DNA of 64,000 nt from Butyricicoccus pullicaecorum DSM 23266 (GTDB taxonomy: Bacteria > Bacillota > Clostridia > Oscillospirales > Butyricicoccaceae), in NCBI RefSeq assembly GCF_900167005.1, contig NZ_FUXW01000001.1, positions 124,001 through 188,000 on the forward strand. Reading direction: 5' to 3'. The notes beneath the pieces are model-generated. The model did not search any database, was not told the DNA's origin, and saw only the letters and a list, made by a program, of their open reading frames with translations. Positions 49,536-58,365 of the stretch are shown here, in pieces (position 1 is the stretch's first letter; each line of letters starts with the position of its first letter). A program made the position numbers and the translations under genes.

Positions 49536-51629
49536 TCAGTTCCTTTCTGGGGCAGGGATAAAATCGATCAGACCGGTGACGCGGGATGCGGCGGTCAGAC
49601 GGACACGCATGGGTGTGCCCATCGTATAGCGTACCCGCGAGCGGCGGCCGATGAGCATCATTTTCTGGTCGTCGAATTCGTAGTCGTCACCCGGCAGATC
49701 TTCCACGCGGATGAGGCCTTCGACTGCGTTTTTGAGCGAGACGAACAGGCCGAAGGAGGTCACGCCGGAGACTTCGCCGTCGAAGTCCTGACCGATGAAC
49801 TGTTCCATATAGGCGGCCAGATACAGCTTGTCGATGTCGCGCTCGGCGGTGTCGGCTGCAAATTCGCGGGTTGTGGACTGGGAAGCCGCCTCTTCGCAGA
49901 ATACCCAGTCGAATTTGGTGTACTGTTGGCCGGAGATAGCCTTAAACAGCATACGATGTGCAACCAAATCGGGATAGCGGCGGATGGGCGAGGTAAAATG
50001 CAGGTATTCCTTGGCCTGCAAGCCGTAATGTCCCAGACATTCGGCATCATACCGTGCGCGTGCGAGCGAGCGCAGCAGCAGGGTAGGCAGGGCACGCTGA
50101 CGGGGATCGTCCTTAGCGCCGTCCAGCACGGCTTGCAGCTGTGCGGTGTCGTTCGGCTTGGAGGCATCCACACGATAGCCGAACGGACGGGCAAACTGGG
50201 CGAAGACACGCAGTTTTTCCGGGTCAGGGCTCTCGTGGACGCGGTAGACGGTCGGATTGTTCCGATGGGTCATATAGCCGGCAACCGCCTCATTGGCCGC
50301 GAGCATGAATTCCTCGATCATTTTCTCGGCATCGCCGCGTGCCCGGAAGGATACCTCAACCGGTTCGCCGCTCTCGTCGGTCAAAATCTCGGCTTCGGGC
50401 AGATCGAGGTCGAGTGCACCGCGTTCCATGCGTCTGCGGCGCATAGCCTGCGACAGCGCGTGCATGCGGTCGGCAGTCTCGGTCAAAAAGGCGTATTCGG
50501 CACGGCGCTCCTCGTTTCCGTCAAAGATTTCGTTCATCTTGCGGTAGGTCATGCGTGCCTTGGAGCGAATGACCGTCTTGGCAAACTGGGACTTATGACA
50601 TCTGCCGTCCTTGTCGACCTCGAGGAAGGCCGAGAACGCCAGACGGTCGACATCGGGATTCAAAGAACAGATGCCGTTCGACAGGGCAACGGGCAGCATG
50701 GGCACGACGTGGCCGGGATAGTAGACCGACGTACCGCGTCGGTAGGCCTCATCGTCGAGCGGGGAACCCGGGGTGACGTAGTGGGACACATCAGCGATGT
50801 GCACGCCGAGCAGCATGTGACCGTTTTCCATCGGCTCTAACGATACGGCATCGTCAAAGTCGCGGGCATCGTCGCCATCGATGGTGAAAATGAGTTTTTC
50901 ACGCAAATCCATGCGGCGTGCCGCTTCTGCCGGGTCTACGGTATCGCCGCAAGCATCGGCCTGACGCAGTACCTCGTCCGGGAAGGGAACGGTGATGCCG
51001 TTTTCGTGCAGAATGGCGGCAATGGATGCCTCCATGGTGCCGTTCCGGCCGAAAATCTGGGTGATTGCACCCTGTGCGGAAAGCCGTCCGTCACCGCGGA
51101 ACATGACCTTGACGGCCACACGGTCGCCCGAGCGAGCGTCAAGGGTACGGTTCTTGGGGATGATGAGGTCGGGATATTTTTTGGAGGCCGGACGGACAAA
51201 GACCGTCTTGCCGCGCTGCATGACCGTACCCGTGATCTCGTCGGTGCACAGGGACAGGATGCGCATAACTTCGCCCTCACGCTTATGGCCGCGGGGCGAG
51301 TCGGTCAGGTGGACGAGTACCCGGTCGCCCTGCCATGCCTTGCCGGTGGCATAGGGCGGAATAAAGACATCCCCGTTTTCGTCGGGTGTTTCGGGTGTCA
51401 CAAAGCCGTATCCGCGCTCGGTGGCCTGGAACACGCCGGTCAGACAGCCGTAATGCTCGGCATGGGCATAGCGATTCTTCTTGTTTTTGAGGATCTTACC
51501 TTCGTTTGTCAGCTGGTCGAGTGCCTGTCGGATCTGCTGCTTGGAATAGGCGGGCAAATATTTTTTGAGTTCTTCCGCCCGCATGGGACGAGCGAGCAGG
51601 GCGTAGAGCCTGGTCTCGAGTTCGTTCAT
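49536..51629 (-). CDS. rnr: Ribonuclease R
   Basis: A 697-aa 3'-5' exoribonuclease of the RNB/VacB family: N-terminal winged helix and two cold-shock domains (with GTVMQRGKTVFVRP near 133), the catalytic IDGDDARDFDDAV block near residue 253 with clustered Asp, RNB core to about 590, and a C-terminal S1 domain (DGEVSGVTSFGLFV near 617). It degrades structured RNA. Shorter than the ~720-820 aa of many homologues. GGAGGGG eight bases upstream supports the start. Confidence 0.9.
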   Translation of the reverse strand: MNELETRLYALLARPMRAEELKKYLPAYSKQQIRQALDQLTNEGKILKNKKNRYAHAEHYGCLTGVFQATERGYGFVTPETPDENGDVFIPPYATGKAWQGDRVLVHLTDSPRGHKREGEVMRILSLCTDEITGTVMQRGKTVFVRPASKKYPDLIIPKNRTLDARSGDRVAVKVMFRGDGRLSAQGAITQIFGRNGTMEASIAAILHENGITVPFPDEVLRQADACGDTVDPAEAARRMDLREKLIFTIDGDDARDFDDAVSLEPMENGHMLLGVHIADVSHYVTPGSPLDDEAYRRGTSVYYPGHVVPMLPVALSNGICSLNPDVDRLAFSAFLEVDKDGRCHKSQFAKTVIRSKARMTYRKMNEIFDGNEERRAEYAFLTETADRMHALSQAMRRRRMERGALDLDLPEAEILTDESGEPVEVSFRARGDAEKMIEEFMLAANEAVAGYMTHRNNPTVYRVHESPDPEKLRVFAQFARPFGYRVDASKPNDTAQLQAVLDGAKDDPRQRALPTLLLRSLARARYDAECLGHYGLQAKEYLHFTSPIRRYPDLVAHRMLFKAISGQQYTKFDWVFCEEAASQSTTREFAADTAERDIDKLYLAAYMEQFIGQDFDGEVSGVTSFGLFVSLKNAVEGLIRVEDLPGDDYEFDDQKMMLIGRRSRVRYTMGTPMRVRLTAASRVTGLIDFIPAPERN

Positions 51630-51661
51630 AACGCGCCCCTCCTTTGTCTATGTTTATTACT

Positions 51662-51667
51662 ATTATA
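51662..51667 (-). promoter_or_regulatory. -10 element of the rnr promoter
   Basis: Minus-strand TATAAT, 33 bp before the rnr start. The region 17 bp upstream has no clear -35, so the promoter is only partly defined. Confidence 0.4.
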
Positions 51668-51712
51668 ACACCGACCGGGTAAAATAAAAGAATAATTGGA
51701 CAGAAAGACGAA

Positions 51713-51741
51713 TTGACCATTGGCGCAAAATGCGCTATGAT
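51713..51741 (+). promoter_or_regulatory. Promoter of the FeoB-associated/SDR unit
   Basis: TTGACC (51713-51718), exactly 17 bp, TATGAT (51736-51741). The spacer holds a GCGCA-AAA-TGCGC inverted repeat, a possible operator. Confidence 0.65.
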
Positions 51742-51774
51742 GAAAGCAATCTGAAAGAAACGAGGGCATAAGCC

Positions 51775-51939
51775 ATGATAGATTATATGGTGCTGGGTGT
51801 GATCGCGGCGCTTGCGCTGCTGGCCTGGCAGATTATCCGCGCCCAGAGAAAGCAGGGCGGCGGTTGTGGCGGCTGCGGTGGATGCAGCGGGTGCAGCAGC
51901 GCCTGCCCGTCCCGTGATCGGAAGGAGGAAGACAAGTGA
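51775..51939 (+). CDS. FeoB-associated Cys-rich membrane protein
   Basis: A 54-aa peptide: one transmembrane segment (about residues 5-22), a short basic part, then a Gly/Cys cluster with CGGCGGCSGCSSAC near 33-46. This is the FeoB_associated family (PF12669), small proteins linked with ferrous-iron transport. No feoA/feoB is nearby. Its TGA overlaps the GTG start of the SDR gene, so the two are translationally coupled. Confidence 0.75.
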   Translation: MIDYMVLGVIAALALLAWQIIRAQRKQGGGCGGCGGCSGCSSACPSRDRKEEDK

Positions 51940-52703
51940 AAGCACTGATTACAGGTGCCTCGTCGGGCATCGGGCAGGAGATCGCCCGAGAGCTGGCCGC
52001 ACGGGGCTACGAACTGATATTGGTCGCACGTCGCAGAGACCGTCTGGAGGCGCTCTCGCGCGAGCTGACCGTAAAATGCCGCATTATTGAAGCCGACCTG
52101 TCGGACGCAGAGCAGTGCAAGATGCTTTACTGCCGCGCACGCAGCGAGGACTTGGAGATCGTGGTCAACAACGCAGGCTTTGGCATGTGCGGCTCTTTTG
52201 CCGCGACTTCGCTCGACCGGGATCTGGAGATGATCCGCACCAACATCGTTGCGGTGCACATCCTGACTAAGCTGTTCCTGCACGATTTCCGACTTAAAAA
52301 TCGTGGCTATATCTTGAACGTCGCATCGTCTGCCGGATTTATGGCCGGACCGCTCATGGCGACCTACTACGCGACCAAGAGCTATGTTCTGCGCCTGACC
52401 GAGGCCATCCGCGAGGAACTGCGGCGGGAGGGCAGCGCCGTGCAGATTTCGGCGCTCTGTCCGGGACCGGTCAAGACCGAGTTCAACGACGTGGCCGAAG
52501 TCAAGTTCGCGCTGCCGGGCATGGATGCCAAGACATGCGCCAAGATCGCAGTGCGCGACATGCTGCGCGGTCATGCGGTCATCATTCCCGGCTTGGGCAT
52601 GAAAGCCACCTTGGCAGCCCACCGTCTGGCACCCGACTGGCTGATGCCGCGCATTACATACCACATTCAGCACAACAAGATCAGCCGCAAGCGCAAAAAG
52701 TAA
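51936..52703 (+). CDS. Short-chain dehydrogenase/reductase
   Basis: A 255-aa classical SDR: cofactor motif TGASSGIG at residues 6-13, NNAG near 83, catalytic Ser in NVASSAGF near 134, and YYATK near 149-153. The ARRRDR stretch at about 31-36 suggests NADP(H). Substrate unknown; the best general match is the DltE/YqjQ-like group. GTG start at 51936 with AAGGAGG upstream, overlapping the previous gene. Confidence 0.85.
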   Translation: MKALITGASSGIGQEIARELAARGYELILVARRRDRLEALSRELTVKCRIIEADLSDAEQCKMLYCRARSEDLEIVVNNAGFGMCGSFAATSLDRDLEMIRTNIVAVHILTKLFLHDFRLKNRGYILNVASSAGFMAGPLMATYYATKSYVLRLTEAIREELRREGSAVQISALCPGPVKTEFNDVAEVKFALPGMDAKTCAKIAVRDMLRGHAVIIPGLGMKATLAAHRLAPDWLMPRITYHIQHNKISRKRKK

Positions 52704-52710
52704 ATGCAAA

Positions 52711-52737
52711 AGAACCGGACTTGTCCGGTTCTTTTTG
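52711..52737 (+). terminator. Terminator of the SDR unit
   Basis: AGAACCGGA-CTTG-TCCGGTTCT followed by TTTTG. An almost identical hairpin (AACCGGA-CTTG-TCCGGTT, TTTTTT) recurs at 52928-52952. Confidence 0.85.
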
Positions 52738-52755
52738 TGCAAAAAAAAATTGCCT

Positions 52756-52952
52756 GCGCCTGTGGCGCGTATAAAATCTGGTAAAAAGTCGCGACATGCG
52801 CGTGACTTTTTACACAGCAAAATGCCCGGAAACGCTCATTTATGCGCGGTTTCGGGCATTCTTCGTCCAGAGCGCTTTGCGCGGCGGACGTCTGATCGTC
52901 GAAAAACCGCAGTTTTGCGACGACTCTAACCGGACTTGTCCGGTTCTTTTTT
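52756..52952. repeat. Hairpin-rich intergenic segment
   Basis: Between SDR and the stalk protein: GCGCC/GGCGC (52756-52768); a 10-bp stem GTAAAAAGTC / GACTTTTTAC (52781-52813); AATGCCCG / CGGGCATT (52821-52860); CGTCC/GGACG (52864-52890); CGTCG/CGACG (52897-52922); and the second copy of the SDR terminator (52928-52952). No gene is seen in 52,704-53,003. Confidence 0.6.
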
Positions 52953-52962
52953 ATGCAAAAAA

Positions 52963-52992
52963 GGAGACGCCCGTATCAGGACGAGCGCCTCC
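52963..52992 (-). terminator. Terminator of the stalk-domain protein gene
   Basis: Minus strand: GGAGGCGC...GGCGTCTCC followed by TTTTTTG, 12 bp past the stop at 53004. Confidence 0.75.
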
Positions 52993-53003
52993 GTGAGAGG
53001 TAT

Positions 53004-54056
53004 TTACTTTGCGGTGGTGAATGCAACAGCGCCGGTTGCGAGCGACAGATCGGCATCTGCCAGATCGGCCAGTGCCTGTGCAGGCATCCAGGTGACACCG
53101 TCTTCAATGACGGTTGCTGCACCGTAGCTCAGAACCATATCACCTTCTACCAGGTAGGAATCCGAGCCGATGTCCATGACCATGGTAGTCTTGTCGTTCT
53201 TCAGGGTAACCTTCTCGCCCTCAGCGGTCTTCTCGTAGGACGCGGTCAGGCTGAGTGCCTTGCCGGCAGCGCTGGCCGGAACCATCAGCGTACCGTTCTC
53301 GATCTTTGCGGTCACTTCAAGTGCGGTGCCGTCGACCGAAATGGTCATGTTTTCCTGTGCCTTTGCCGGTGCAACTGCAACATGGTTGGTGGTTGCCTTT
53401 GCAGGGTAGGACTGCTCAACCCCGTTATACCATGCGAAGATGCGGGTGCCGACGCGCAGGTCGTCCGCGCCCATGATCTGACGGCCGTTGAAGTCGCCGT
53501 ATACGGCATCCTTGGCGATGGTCAGCTGCAGACCGCCGCGGTCGGTGGTGACAGTCACGCTGCCGTCCTCATTCTTCTTGACCGCCTCGACCGTGTGCAG
53601 CATTGCGCTACCTGCATCCTGCGGCATATTGGTCACGATGGCCTCGGCAAAGCTCTGAGGCGGAATGCTCATGGTAGCGATGGGGCTGTGGAAGACGTAG
53701 ATACCGTCACCGACTGCCAGCTTGTCCGCAGTCGTGCGGATGCCTGCACCGCTGTCGAGCAGCAGGGTGCTCTCGTCGAGGTGGAAGACGTACGCGCCGT
53801 GGCTCTCGGACTCCATCAGCAGGCTGGTGACTGCGCCGGTCTGCTCGTCGCGGGTGATCTCGGTGATCTTGCCGTAGTACAGGTTGCGCTCAGCCAGAAC
53901 TGCCGGGGTCTCCTGCGCGGTCACGTCGGTGCTCACAGCGGTATCAGCAACCGGCTGCTCAGCAGAAACGGTGTTTACATTTGCGGCGAATGCAGCGCCC
54001 GAGCACAGGATCGCGCCACCCAGAATGGCAGCCGCGGTTCTCTTCAAAAACATCAT
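53004..54056 (-). CDS. Secreted protein with copper-amine-oxidase-like stalk domain
   Basis: A 350-aa exported protein: signal peptide (MMFLKRT, hydrophobic to about residue 24), a beta-rich body of roughly 200 residues, and a C-terminal stalk-like domain (SAAGKALSLTASYEK and MVLSYGAATVIEDGVTWMPAQAL) as in copper amine oxidase N-terminal-like domains of Clostridia. Probably cell-surface; function unknown. The start is 54056, eight bases after AAAGGAG. Confidence 0.65.
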   Translation of the reverse strand: MMFLKRTAAAILGGAILCSGAAFAANVNTVSAEQPVADTAVSTDVTAQETPAVLAERNLYYGKITEITRDEQTGAVTSLLMESESHGAYVFHLDESTLLLDSGAGIRTTADKLAVGDGIYVFHSPIATMSIPPQSFAEAIVTNMPQDAGSAMLHTVEAVKKNEDGSVTVTTDRGGLQLTIAKDAVYGDFNGRQIMGADDLRVGTRIFAWYNGVEQSYPAKATTNHVAVAPAKAQENMTISVDGTALEVTAKIENGTLMVPASAAGKALSLTASYEKTAEGEKVTLKNDKTTMVMDIGSDSYLVEGDMVLSYGAATVIEDGVTWMPAQALADLADADLSLATGAVAFTTAK

Positions 54057-54168
54057 ATTTGGTTCTCCTTTCGTTGCCCGGTGGGGCATCAGGGGGTGAA
54101 TTTCTTGGTTTCTGATAGATTAGACGGCGTGCATTCGGAAAGGTTCCCTGATTTTACAAAAATTTTTG

Positions 54169-54999
54169 TCAGTCCAAAAACAGCTGGACCCAGGCGCTGC
54201 CCGAGCGGGCGATACCGATGCGGGAATAATCCTCGCTCAGGATGTTTGCGCGATGGCCGGGAGAGTTCATCCAGCCGTTCATGACCGCGTTTGCGTCGGC
54301 GTAGCGGCTGGCGATGTTTTCGCCTGCGGCGTGGTAAGATTTGATCCCGACTTCCTCAAAAACGGTAAAGCACGAGGTTCCGTCCGGACGATCGTGCGAG
54401 AAGTAGGTGCCCAGTTCTTCGGCGCGGATAGCAGCCGCCTTGCACAGATCGGGATCGAGCGTCAGCGCGTCCACGCCCTGCGCGGCGCGTGCTTTATTTA
54501 CGAGTTCCAGAACCGCCTCGGCCGGCATCGCATGCGCACCGAGTAAAATGGTGTGCGTAGCTTCCTCGTAATCGACCGGGAAGTTCAGCGCTTCGCCCAG
54601 ATCGCGCAGTTTGAGATAGTTAAAGCCGCCGACCTCGCAGGCTGTGAGCGTAACCGACTGACCGTTCACGGTCAGCGGCAGGGAGATGAGCGCAGTCTCT
54701 GCGACCGTGCCGTCCGGGATGGGTGCCAGATCGCCCTGCACGCGGGTGTAGGGCTGACCGGTCGTGAGAGAAATGCCCGTGCCATCGTAGTCGACCGAAA
54801 ACTGACTTTCGGTGCCATTCAAGATGGTGGCAACGTCGCGCAGTTTAAAATAGGTATAGCCATCGATCTCGTAGCCCGCCAGCGAGACTTCCTGTCCATT
54901 GCGGACGATGGGCTGGTGGTTGGGTGTTGCCTGCACGGCGAGCGCCGAAGTCGGCAGCAGCATCAGGCAGGCCAGAGCGGAACACAGAGTGCGTTTCAT
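54169..54999 (-). CDS. Secreted CAP-domain protein with stalk-like repeats
   Basis: A 276-aa protein: signal peptide to about residue 22; two copies of the stalk repeat (AGYEIDGYTYFKLRDVATIL near 40 and ACEVGGFNYLKLRDLGEAL near 118); then a CAP (SCP/PR1) domain from about 155 with HAAGENIA and MNSPGHRANIL, the conserved CAP signatures. CAP proteins of spore-formers (YkwD/SafA-like) are extracellular. Related to its neighbour at 53,004 by the shared stalk type. Confidence 0.85.
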   Translation of the reverse strand: MKRTLCSALACLMLLPTSALAVQATPNHQPIVRNGQEVSLAGYEIDGYTYFKLRDVATILNGTESQFSVDYDGTGISLTTGQPYTRVQGDLAPIPDGTVAETALISLPLTVNGQSVTLTACEVGGFNYLKLRDLGEALNFPVDYEEATHTILLGAHAMPAEAVLELVNKARAAQGVDALTLDPDLCKAAAIRAEELGTYFSHDRPDGTSCFTVFEEVGIKSYHAAGENIASRYADANAVMNGWMNSPGHRANILSEDYSRIGIARSGSAWVQLFLD

Positions 55000-55116
55000 G
55001 CAAGATTACCTCCTCGTAAGATGGACAAAGCGGGGGTTTCGCTGTCTTCATTATAAGGGCGTTTAGGCGTGTGCGCAATACGGAAAAAACGGTCGATGGA
55101 TGGAGATAAAAAAACG

Positions 55117-55138
55117 CCTGCCGGAGTGTTCCGGCAGG
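55117..55138 (-). terminator. Terminator of the thiamine operon
   Basis: Minus strand: CCTGCCGG-AACACT-CCGGCAGG then CGTTTTTTT, nine bases past the thiY stop. Confidence 0.85.
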
Positions 55139-55146
55139 TGGGAGGC

Positions 55147-56166
55147 TTATGCGTCCAAGTCGACCATCACGTCGTCGACCGCGACTGCGTTGTGAATCAT
55201 ACCGTTTTCGGTCAGCCAGTCGATGTCGTTCTGCCAGACCGCAGGTTCCTGACTGAGGAAGGGAGCGTCTTCGTGCTCCATGGCAGGCAGGAGGATGGAC
55301 ATGGACTGTTCCTCGACCGAGCGGGTCAGCGGGAAGTTTTCGGCGTTCTGGCGGCTGAGCAGCAGGTCGAGCGAGCCGTCAGGGTCGTTTTTCATGTCTT
55401 CGAAGCCCTTTTTGCTGGCACGCAGGAAGGCGCGGAGCAGTTCGGGATCGTTTTCGATGGTATCGTCGTTGGAGACAAAGACCAGTTCATAGTCGGCGGG
55501 CACGCCGTAGTCGGACATTTTGAAGTAGTTGACCTCAAAGCCCTCTTCTTCGAGCTGGGGCACTTCGTGGTTGAGCATGCAGCCCAGCGTCACGTCCACC
55601 CGACCGGTGGTCATGGAACTCATCAGGTCCATGCCGACATCGGTCATGGTGACTGTGGACGGATCGACTCCGGCGTTTTCCATCATGGTCTTTGCCAGCG
55701 CTTCAGACAGGGGAGAACCGCCGTAGCCGACCGTCTTGCCGGTAAAGTCCGCAGCAGAAGTGATGTTTTTTTCTTTGAGCGACAGCACGACGCTCAGCTG
55801 TTCCTGACAGACCGCACCGATGGACTTGACCGGGACATTTTGTTCGGCGCGTGCTTCGATGACGTACATGGGATAGTAGATGCCGAGCTGTGCCTGACCG
55901 GCAGCGACCAGAGACAGGGCATCATTTCCGTTGGCCGGGAACTGGAGCTGCACGTCCAGACCTTCCTCGGCGTAATATCCCTTTTCGATGGCGTTGTACA
56001 GGAAGCAGTGGACGGCGTTGGGGTACCAGTCGAGCACGACATTGACCGTTTTGAGACTATCAGCCGACTGCGTGTCGGTCTGCGCGTCGGACGAGGTGCT
56101 GCCGCAGCCGGTGAGCGCGAGCAGCGTGGCCGCCAGACCAGCGGCGAGCATACGTTTGATGTTCAT
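55147..56166 (-). CDS. thiY: ABC substrate-binding lipoprotein, ThiY/NMT1-like
   Basis: A 339-aa lipoprotein: LALTGC lipobox with Cys near residue 21, then VVLDWYPNAVHCFLYNAIEKG and YYAEEGLDV, the ThiY/NMT1 pyrimidine-binding signature. It likely binds formylaminopyrimidine or a related thiamine-breakdown product and passes it to ThiX/ThiZ. The start is 56166, seven bases after GAAAGAAGG. Last gene of the thi operon. Confidence 0.8.
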   Translation of the reverse strand: MNIKRMLAAGLAATLLALTGCGSTSSDAQTDTQSADSLKTVNVVLDWYPNAVHCFLYNAIEKGYYAEEGLDVQLQFPANGNDALSLVAAGQAQLGIYYPMYVIEARAEQNVPVKSIGAVCQEQLSVVLSLKEKNITSAADFTGKTVGYGGSPLSEALAKTMMENAGVDPSTVTMTDVGMDLMSSMTTGRVDVTLGCMLNHEVPQLEEEGFEVNYFKMSDYGVPADYELVFVSNDDTIENDPELLRAFLRASKKGFEDMKNDPDGSLDLLLSRQNAENFPLTRSVEEQSMSILLPAMEHEDAPFLSQEPAVWQNDIDWLTENGMIHNAVAVDDVMVDLDA

Positions 56167-56193
56167 GGGAAAGCCTTCTTTCAATAGATTTTA

Positions 56194-56949
56194 TTATTGT
56201 TCGCCCCGCCAATGCACGACTTTTTTTTCGATCAGGGCGAGTATGGAGACGAGCAGGATGGCGACCGCCGACAGCACGACGATGGGGGCAAAGACACCTG
56301 CGCCGTCGAGCTGGGTGATCATGCGGCGGCTGAAGTAGCCCAGACCGGCCTGTGCGCCCAGCCATTCGCCGATCGCCGCGCCCACGATGGACATGGGAAC
56401 GGCCATTTTCAGGGCGGAAAAGAAATAGGGCAGGGTGGCGGGCAGTTTGAGCTTGCGGAAAATCTGAATGCGGCTTGCGCCGTAGGTCTCGAGCAGCTCG
56501 ATCATCTCCACGCGCACCGAGCGCAGACCGTCATAGACCGTGATGGTGATGGGGAAAAAGGTGATGAGCACGGTCACGAGCACCTTGCTCCAGATAGAGT
56601 AGCCGAACCACAACACAAAGAGCGGAGCAAGGGCGGTGGTGGGGATGGTCTGGGAGGTGATGACGATGGGGTAGATGGCACGCGAGACCGCCGGGTATGC
56701 GTCCATCAGGATAGCCAGCGCCAGACCAAAGACGATGGAGATGGCCAGACCAATGACGGTTACCTGCATGGTGGCAGGCAGGTGAGCGGTGAAGAGCGGG
56801 ACGCGCAGTTCCCACAATTTCTGCAAGATCTGGGTCGGAGAGGGCAGAATGTAGGCCGCATTCATGTGCATCGCGCCCATTTGCCACAAAATCAGCAGGG
56901 CAAAGACCACGATGAGTGCGGGAAGCTGATTTTTACAGGTGTTTTTCAT
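56194..56949 (-). CDS. thiX: ABC transporter permease, ThiX-like
   Basis: A 251-aa permease with about six transmembrane segments and the EAA-type loop (YGASRIQIFRKLKLPATLPYF near 155-175) of the SsuC/TauC/ThiX family. It ends 27 bp before thiY and its ATG overlaps the ATPase stop (ATGA). Confidence 0.85.
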   Translation of the reverse strand: MKNTCKNQLPALIVVFALLILWQMGAMHMNAAYILPSPTQILQKLWELRVPLFTAHLPATMQVTVIGLAISIVFGLALAILMDAYPAVSRAIYPIVITSQTIPTTALAPLFVLWFGYSIWSKVLVTVLITFFPITITVYDGLRSVRVEMIELLETYGASRIQIFRKLKLPATLPYFFSALKMAVPMSIVGAAIGEWLGAQAGLGYFSRRMITQLDGAGVFAPIVVLSAVAILLVSILALIEKKVVHWRGEQ

Positions 56950-57701
56950 TGGACACCCCGCTTTCTGAGCAGATCGATGAGCTGTTCGCGCAGTTCGATC
57001 ATGCGCGGGTCACGCAGACAGGCGCGTGTGCGCGGATAGCCGGCAGGAACCTCGATGGAGGTCAGGCGGCGGATGGGTGTTTCCTCGACGACCAGCACGC
57101 GGCTGGACAGAAAGATCGCCTCCTCGACGTCGTGGGTGATGAACAGCACGGTCTTGCGGTCGGCTTCCCACTGTCCGAGCAGCCATTCCTGCATGGAAAT
57201 ACGGGTCAGAAAGTCGAGCGCCGAGAACGGCTCGTCGAGCAGCAGGAGCTCGGAGTCGGTCAGCACCGTGCGTGCAAAGGCCGCGCGCTGGCGCATACCG
57301 CCCGACAGCTCGCTCGGCGCTTTGTCCTTGGCATCTGCCAGACCGACCTGTGCAAGCGCAGCGTCCACCCGGGCTTCCATTTCGGCATTCGACAGACCGC
57401 CGCGAATCTCGAGCGGCAGGCGCAGGTTCTGCCCGACCGTACGCCAGGGAAAGAGCAGGTCTTTTTGCGGCATATAGCCGCAGTAGCGCTTCTGTGCATG
57501 GATATCCTTGCCGCCGACCAGAATTTCACCCGATTTCATGGGCAGAAGCTGGTTTGTCAGGCGGAAAATGGTGGATTTTCCGCAGCCGGACGCGCCGATG
57601 ATGGATACAAACTCACCGGGAGCAATGTGGAAGGACAGGTCATCGATGATGTTGAAGTCCTCGACCTCATACTGAAAGGTCACATGACGAAATTCCAGCA
57701 T
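56946..57701 (-). CDS. thiZ: ABC transporter ATP-binding protein, ThiZ-like
   Basis: A 251-aa ATPase: Walker A GASGCGKS near residue 38, signature LSGGM near 133, Walker B LLLLDEPFSALD near 155, and the switch His in FITHDVEEA. Similar to SsuB/TauB. The start is 57701, just after the tenA stop; the longer frame to 57773 lies inside tenA. Confidence 0.85.
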   Translation of the reverse strand: MLEFRHVTFQYEVEDFNIIDDLSFHIAPGEFVSIIGASGCGKSTIFRLTNQLLPMKSGEILVGGKDIHAQKRYCGYMPQKDLLFPWRTVGQNLRLPLEIRGGLSNAEMEARVDAALAQVGLADAKDKAPSELSGGMRQRAAFARTVLTDSELLLLDEPFSALDFLTRISMQEWLLGQWEADRKTVLFITHDVEEAIFLSSRVLVVEETPIRRLTSIEVPAGYPRTRACLRDPRMIELREQLIDLLRKRGVQ

Positions 57702-57702
57702 C

Positions 57703-58365
57703 TTACTGTTCCATCTTCCAGGCCATGTCCCAGAATCCCTTCTCGTACCGCGCACAGGTACGGAAAATATCAATGAGTTTTTGGGTCTGGGCCTCGGTGT
57801 AGTCTGCGGTCAGTCGGTCGACCAGTTCGCACAGCGTGACGTTTTCCTGTGCGTAGCGCTCGGAGGCATAGCCGGTCACCCATGCGCCGTAGAAGGCATC
57901 GTGCAGACAGTCGGGCTTGCGGCGCACCATCTCGCGGGCGATGTGCTCATAGCTGACCGCACAGGCCAGAATGGCGGTCAGTGCTTCGACCGGGCCGCCA
58001 GCCTGCGCACAGGCCAGCATGTAGGACGTGTAGGAACGGCAGGCGAGTGCGGGCTGAGCCTGACGCAGCGCCTCACGCGAGATGCCGAACGTACCCATGT
58101 AGCCCTCGTGGATGTTCATTTCGCAATCCATAATCTGCGCGATGTACTGGGCAAAGACGTGCATCACGTCCGGGTCGTCGGCCTTGCTCATGCCGATGGC
58201 GAACACCTTGGCGTAATCGAGCAGGTATAAATAGTCCTGAATGGTGTAAAAACGGAATTTTTCGTGGTCGAGGTCACCGTTCTGGATGCCCAGCACGAAC
58301 GGATGGTCGTAGTAGGCCTGCCAGAGGTCGGTGGTCGCAGCCAGCATGCGTTCAGTTGTTTTCAT
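57703..58365 (-). CDS. tenA: Thiaminase II / TenA
   Basis: A 220-aa TenA family protein: QDYLYLLDYAKVFA near residues 42-55 (with the substrate-binding Asp/Tyr), a Cys in ILACAVSYEHIA near 134 that is the likely nucleophile, and a C-terminal Glu-containing helix. It hydrolyses aminopyrimidines from degraded thiamine to HMP for ThiD. Its start overlaps the thiE end by 14 bp. Confidence 0.9.
   Translation of the reverse strand: MKTTERMLAATTDLWQAYYDHPFVLGIQNGDLDHEKFRFYTIQDYLYLLDYAKVFAIGMSKADDPDVMHVFAQYIAQIMDCEMNIHEGYMGTFGISREALRQAQPALACRSYTSYMLACAQAGGPVEALTAILACAVSYEHIAREMVRRKPDCLHDAFYGAWVTGYASERYAQENVTLCELVDRLTADYTEAQTQKLIDIFRTCARYEKGFWDMAWKMEQ

Noticed and set aside
49452-50840. 462-codon open frame on the plus strand
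   Set aside because: Antisense to rnr; the RNB motifs are on the other strand.
52953-54284. 443-codon open frame on the plus strand
   Set aside because: Antisense to the stalk-domain protein with a good signal peptide; composition is shadow-like.
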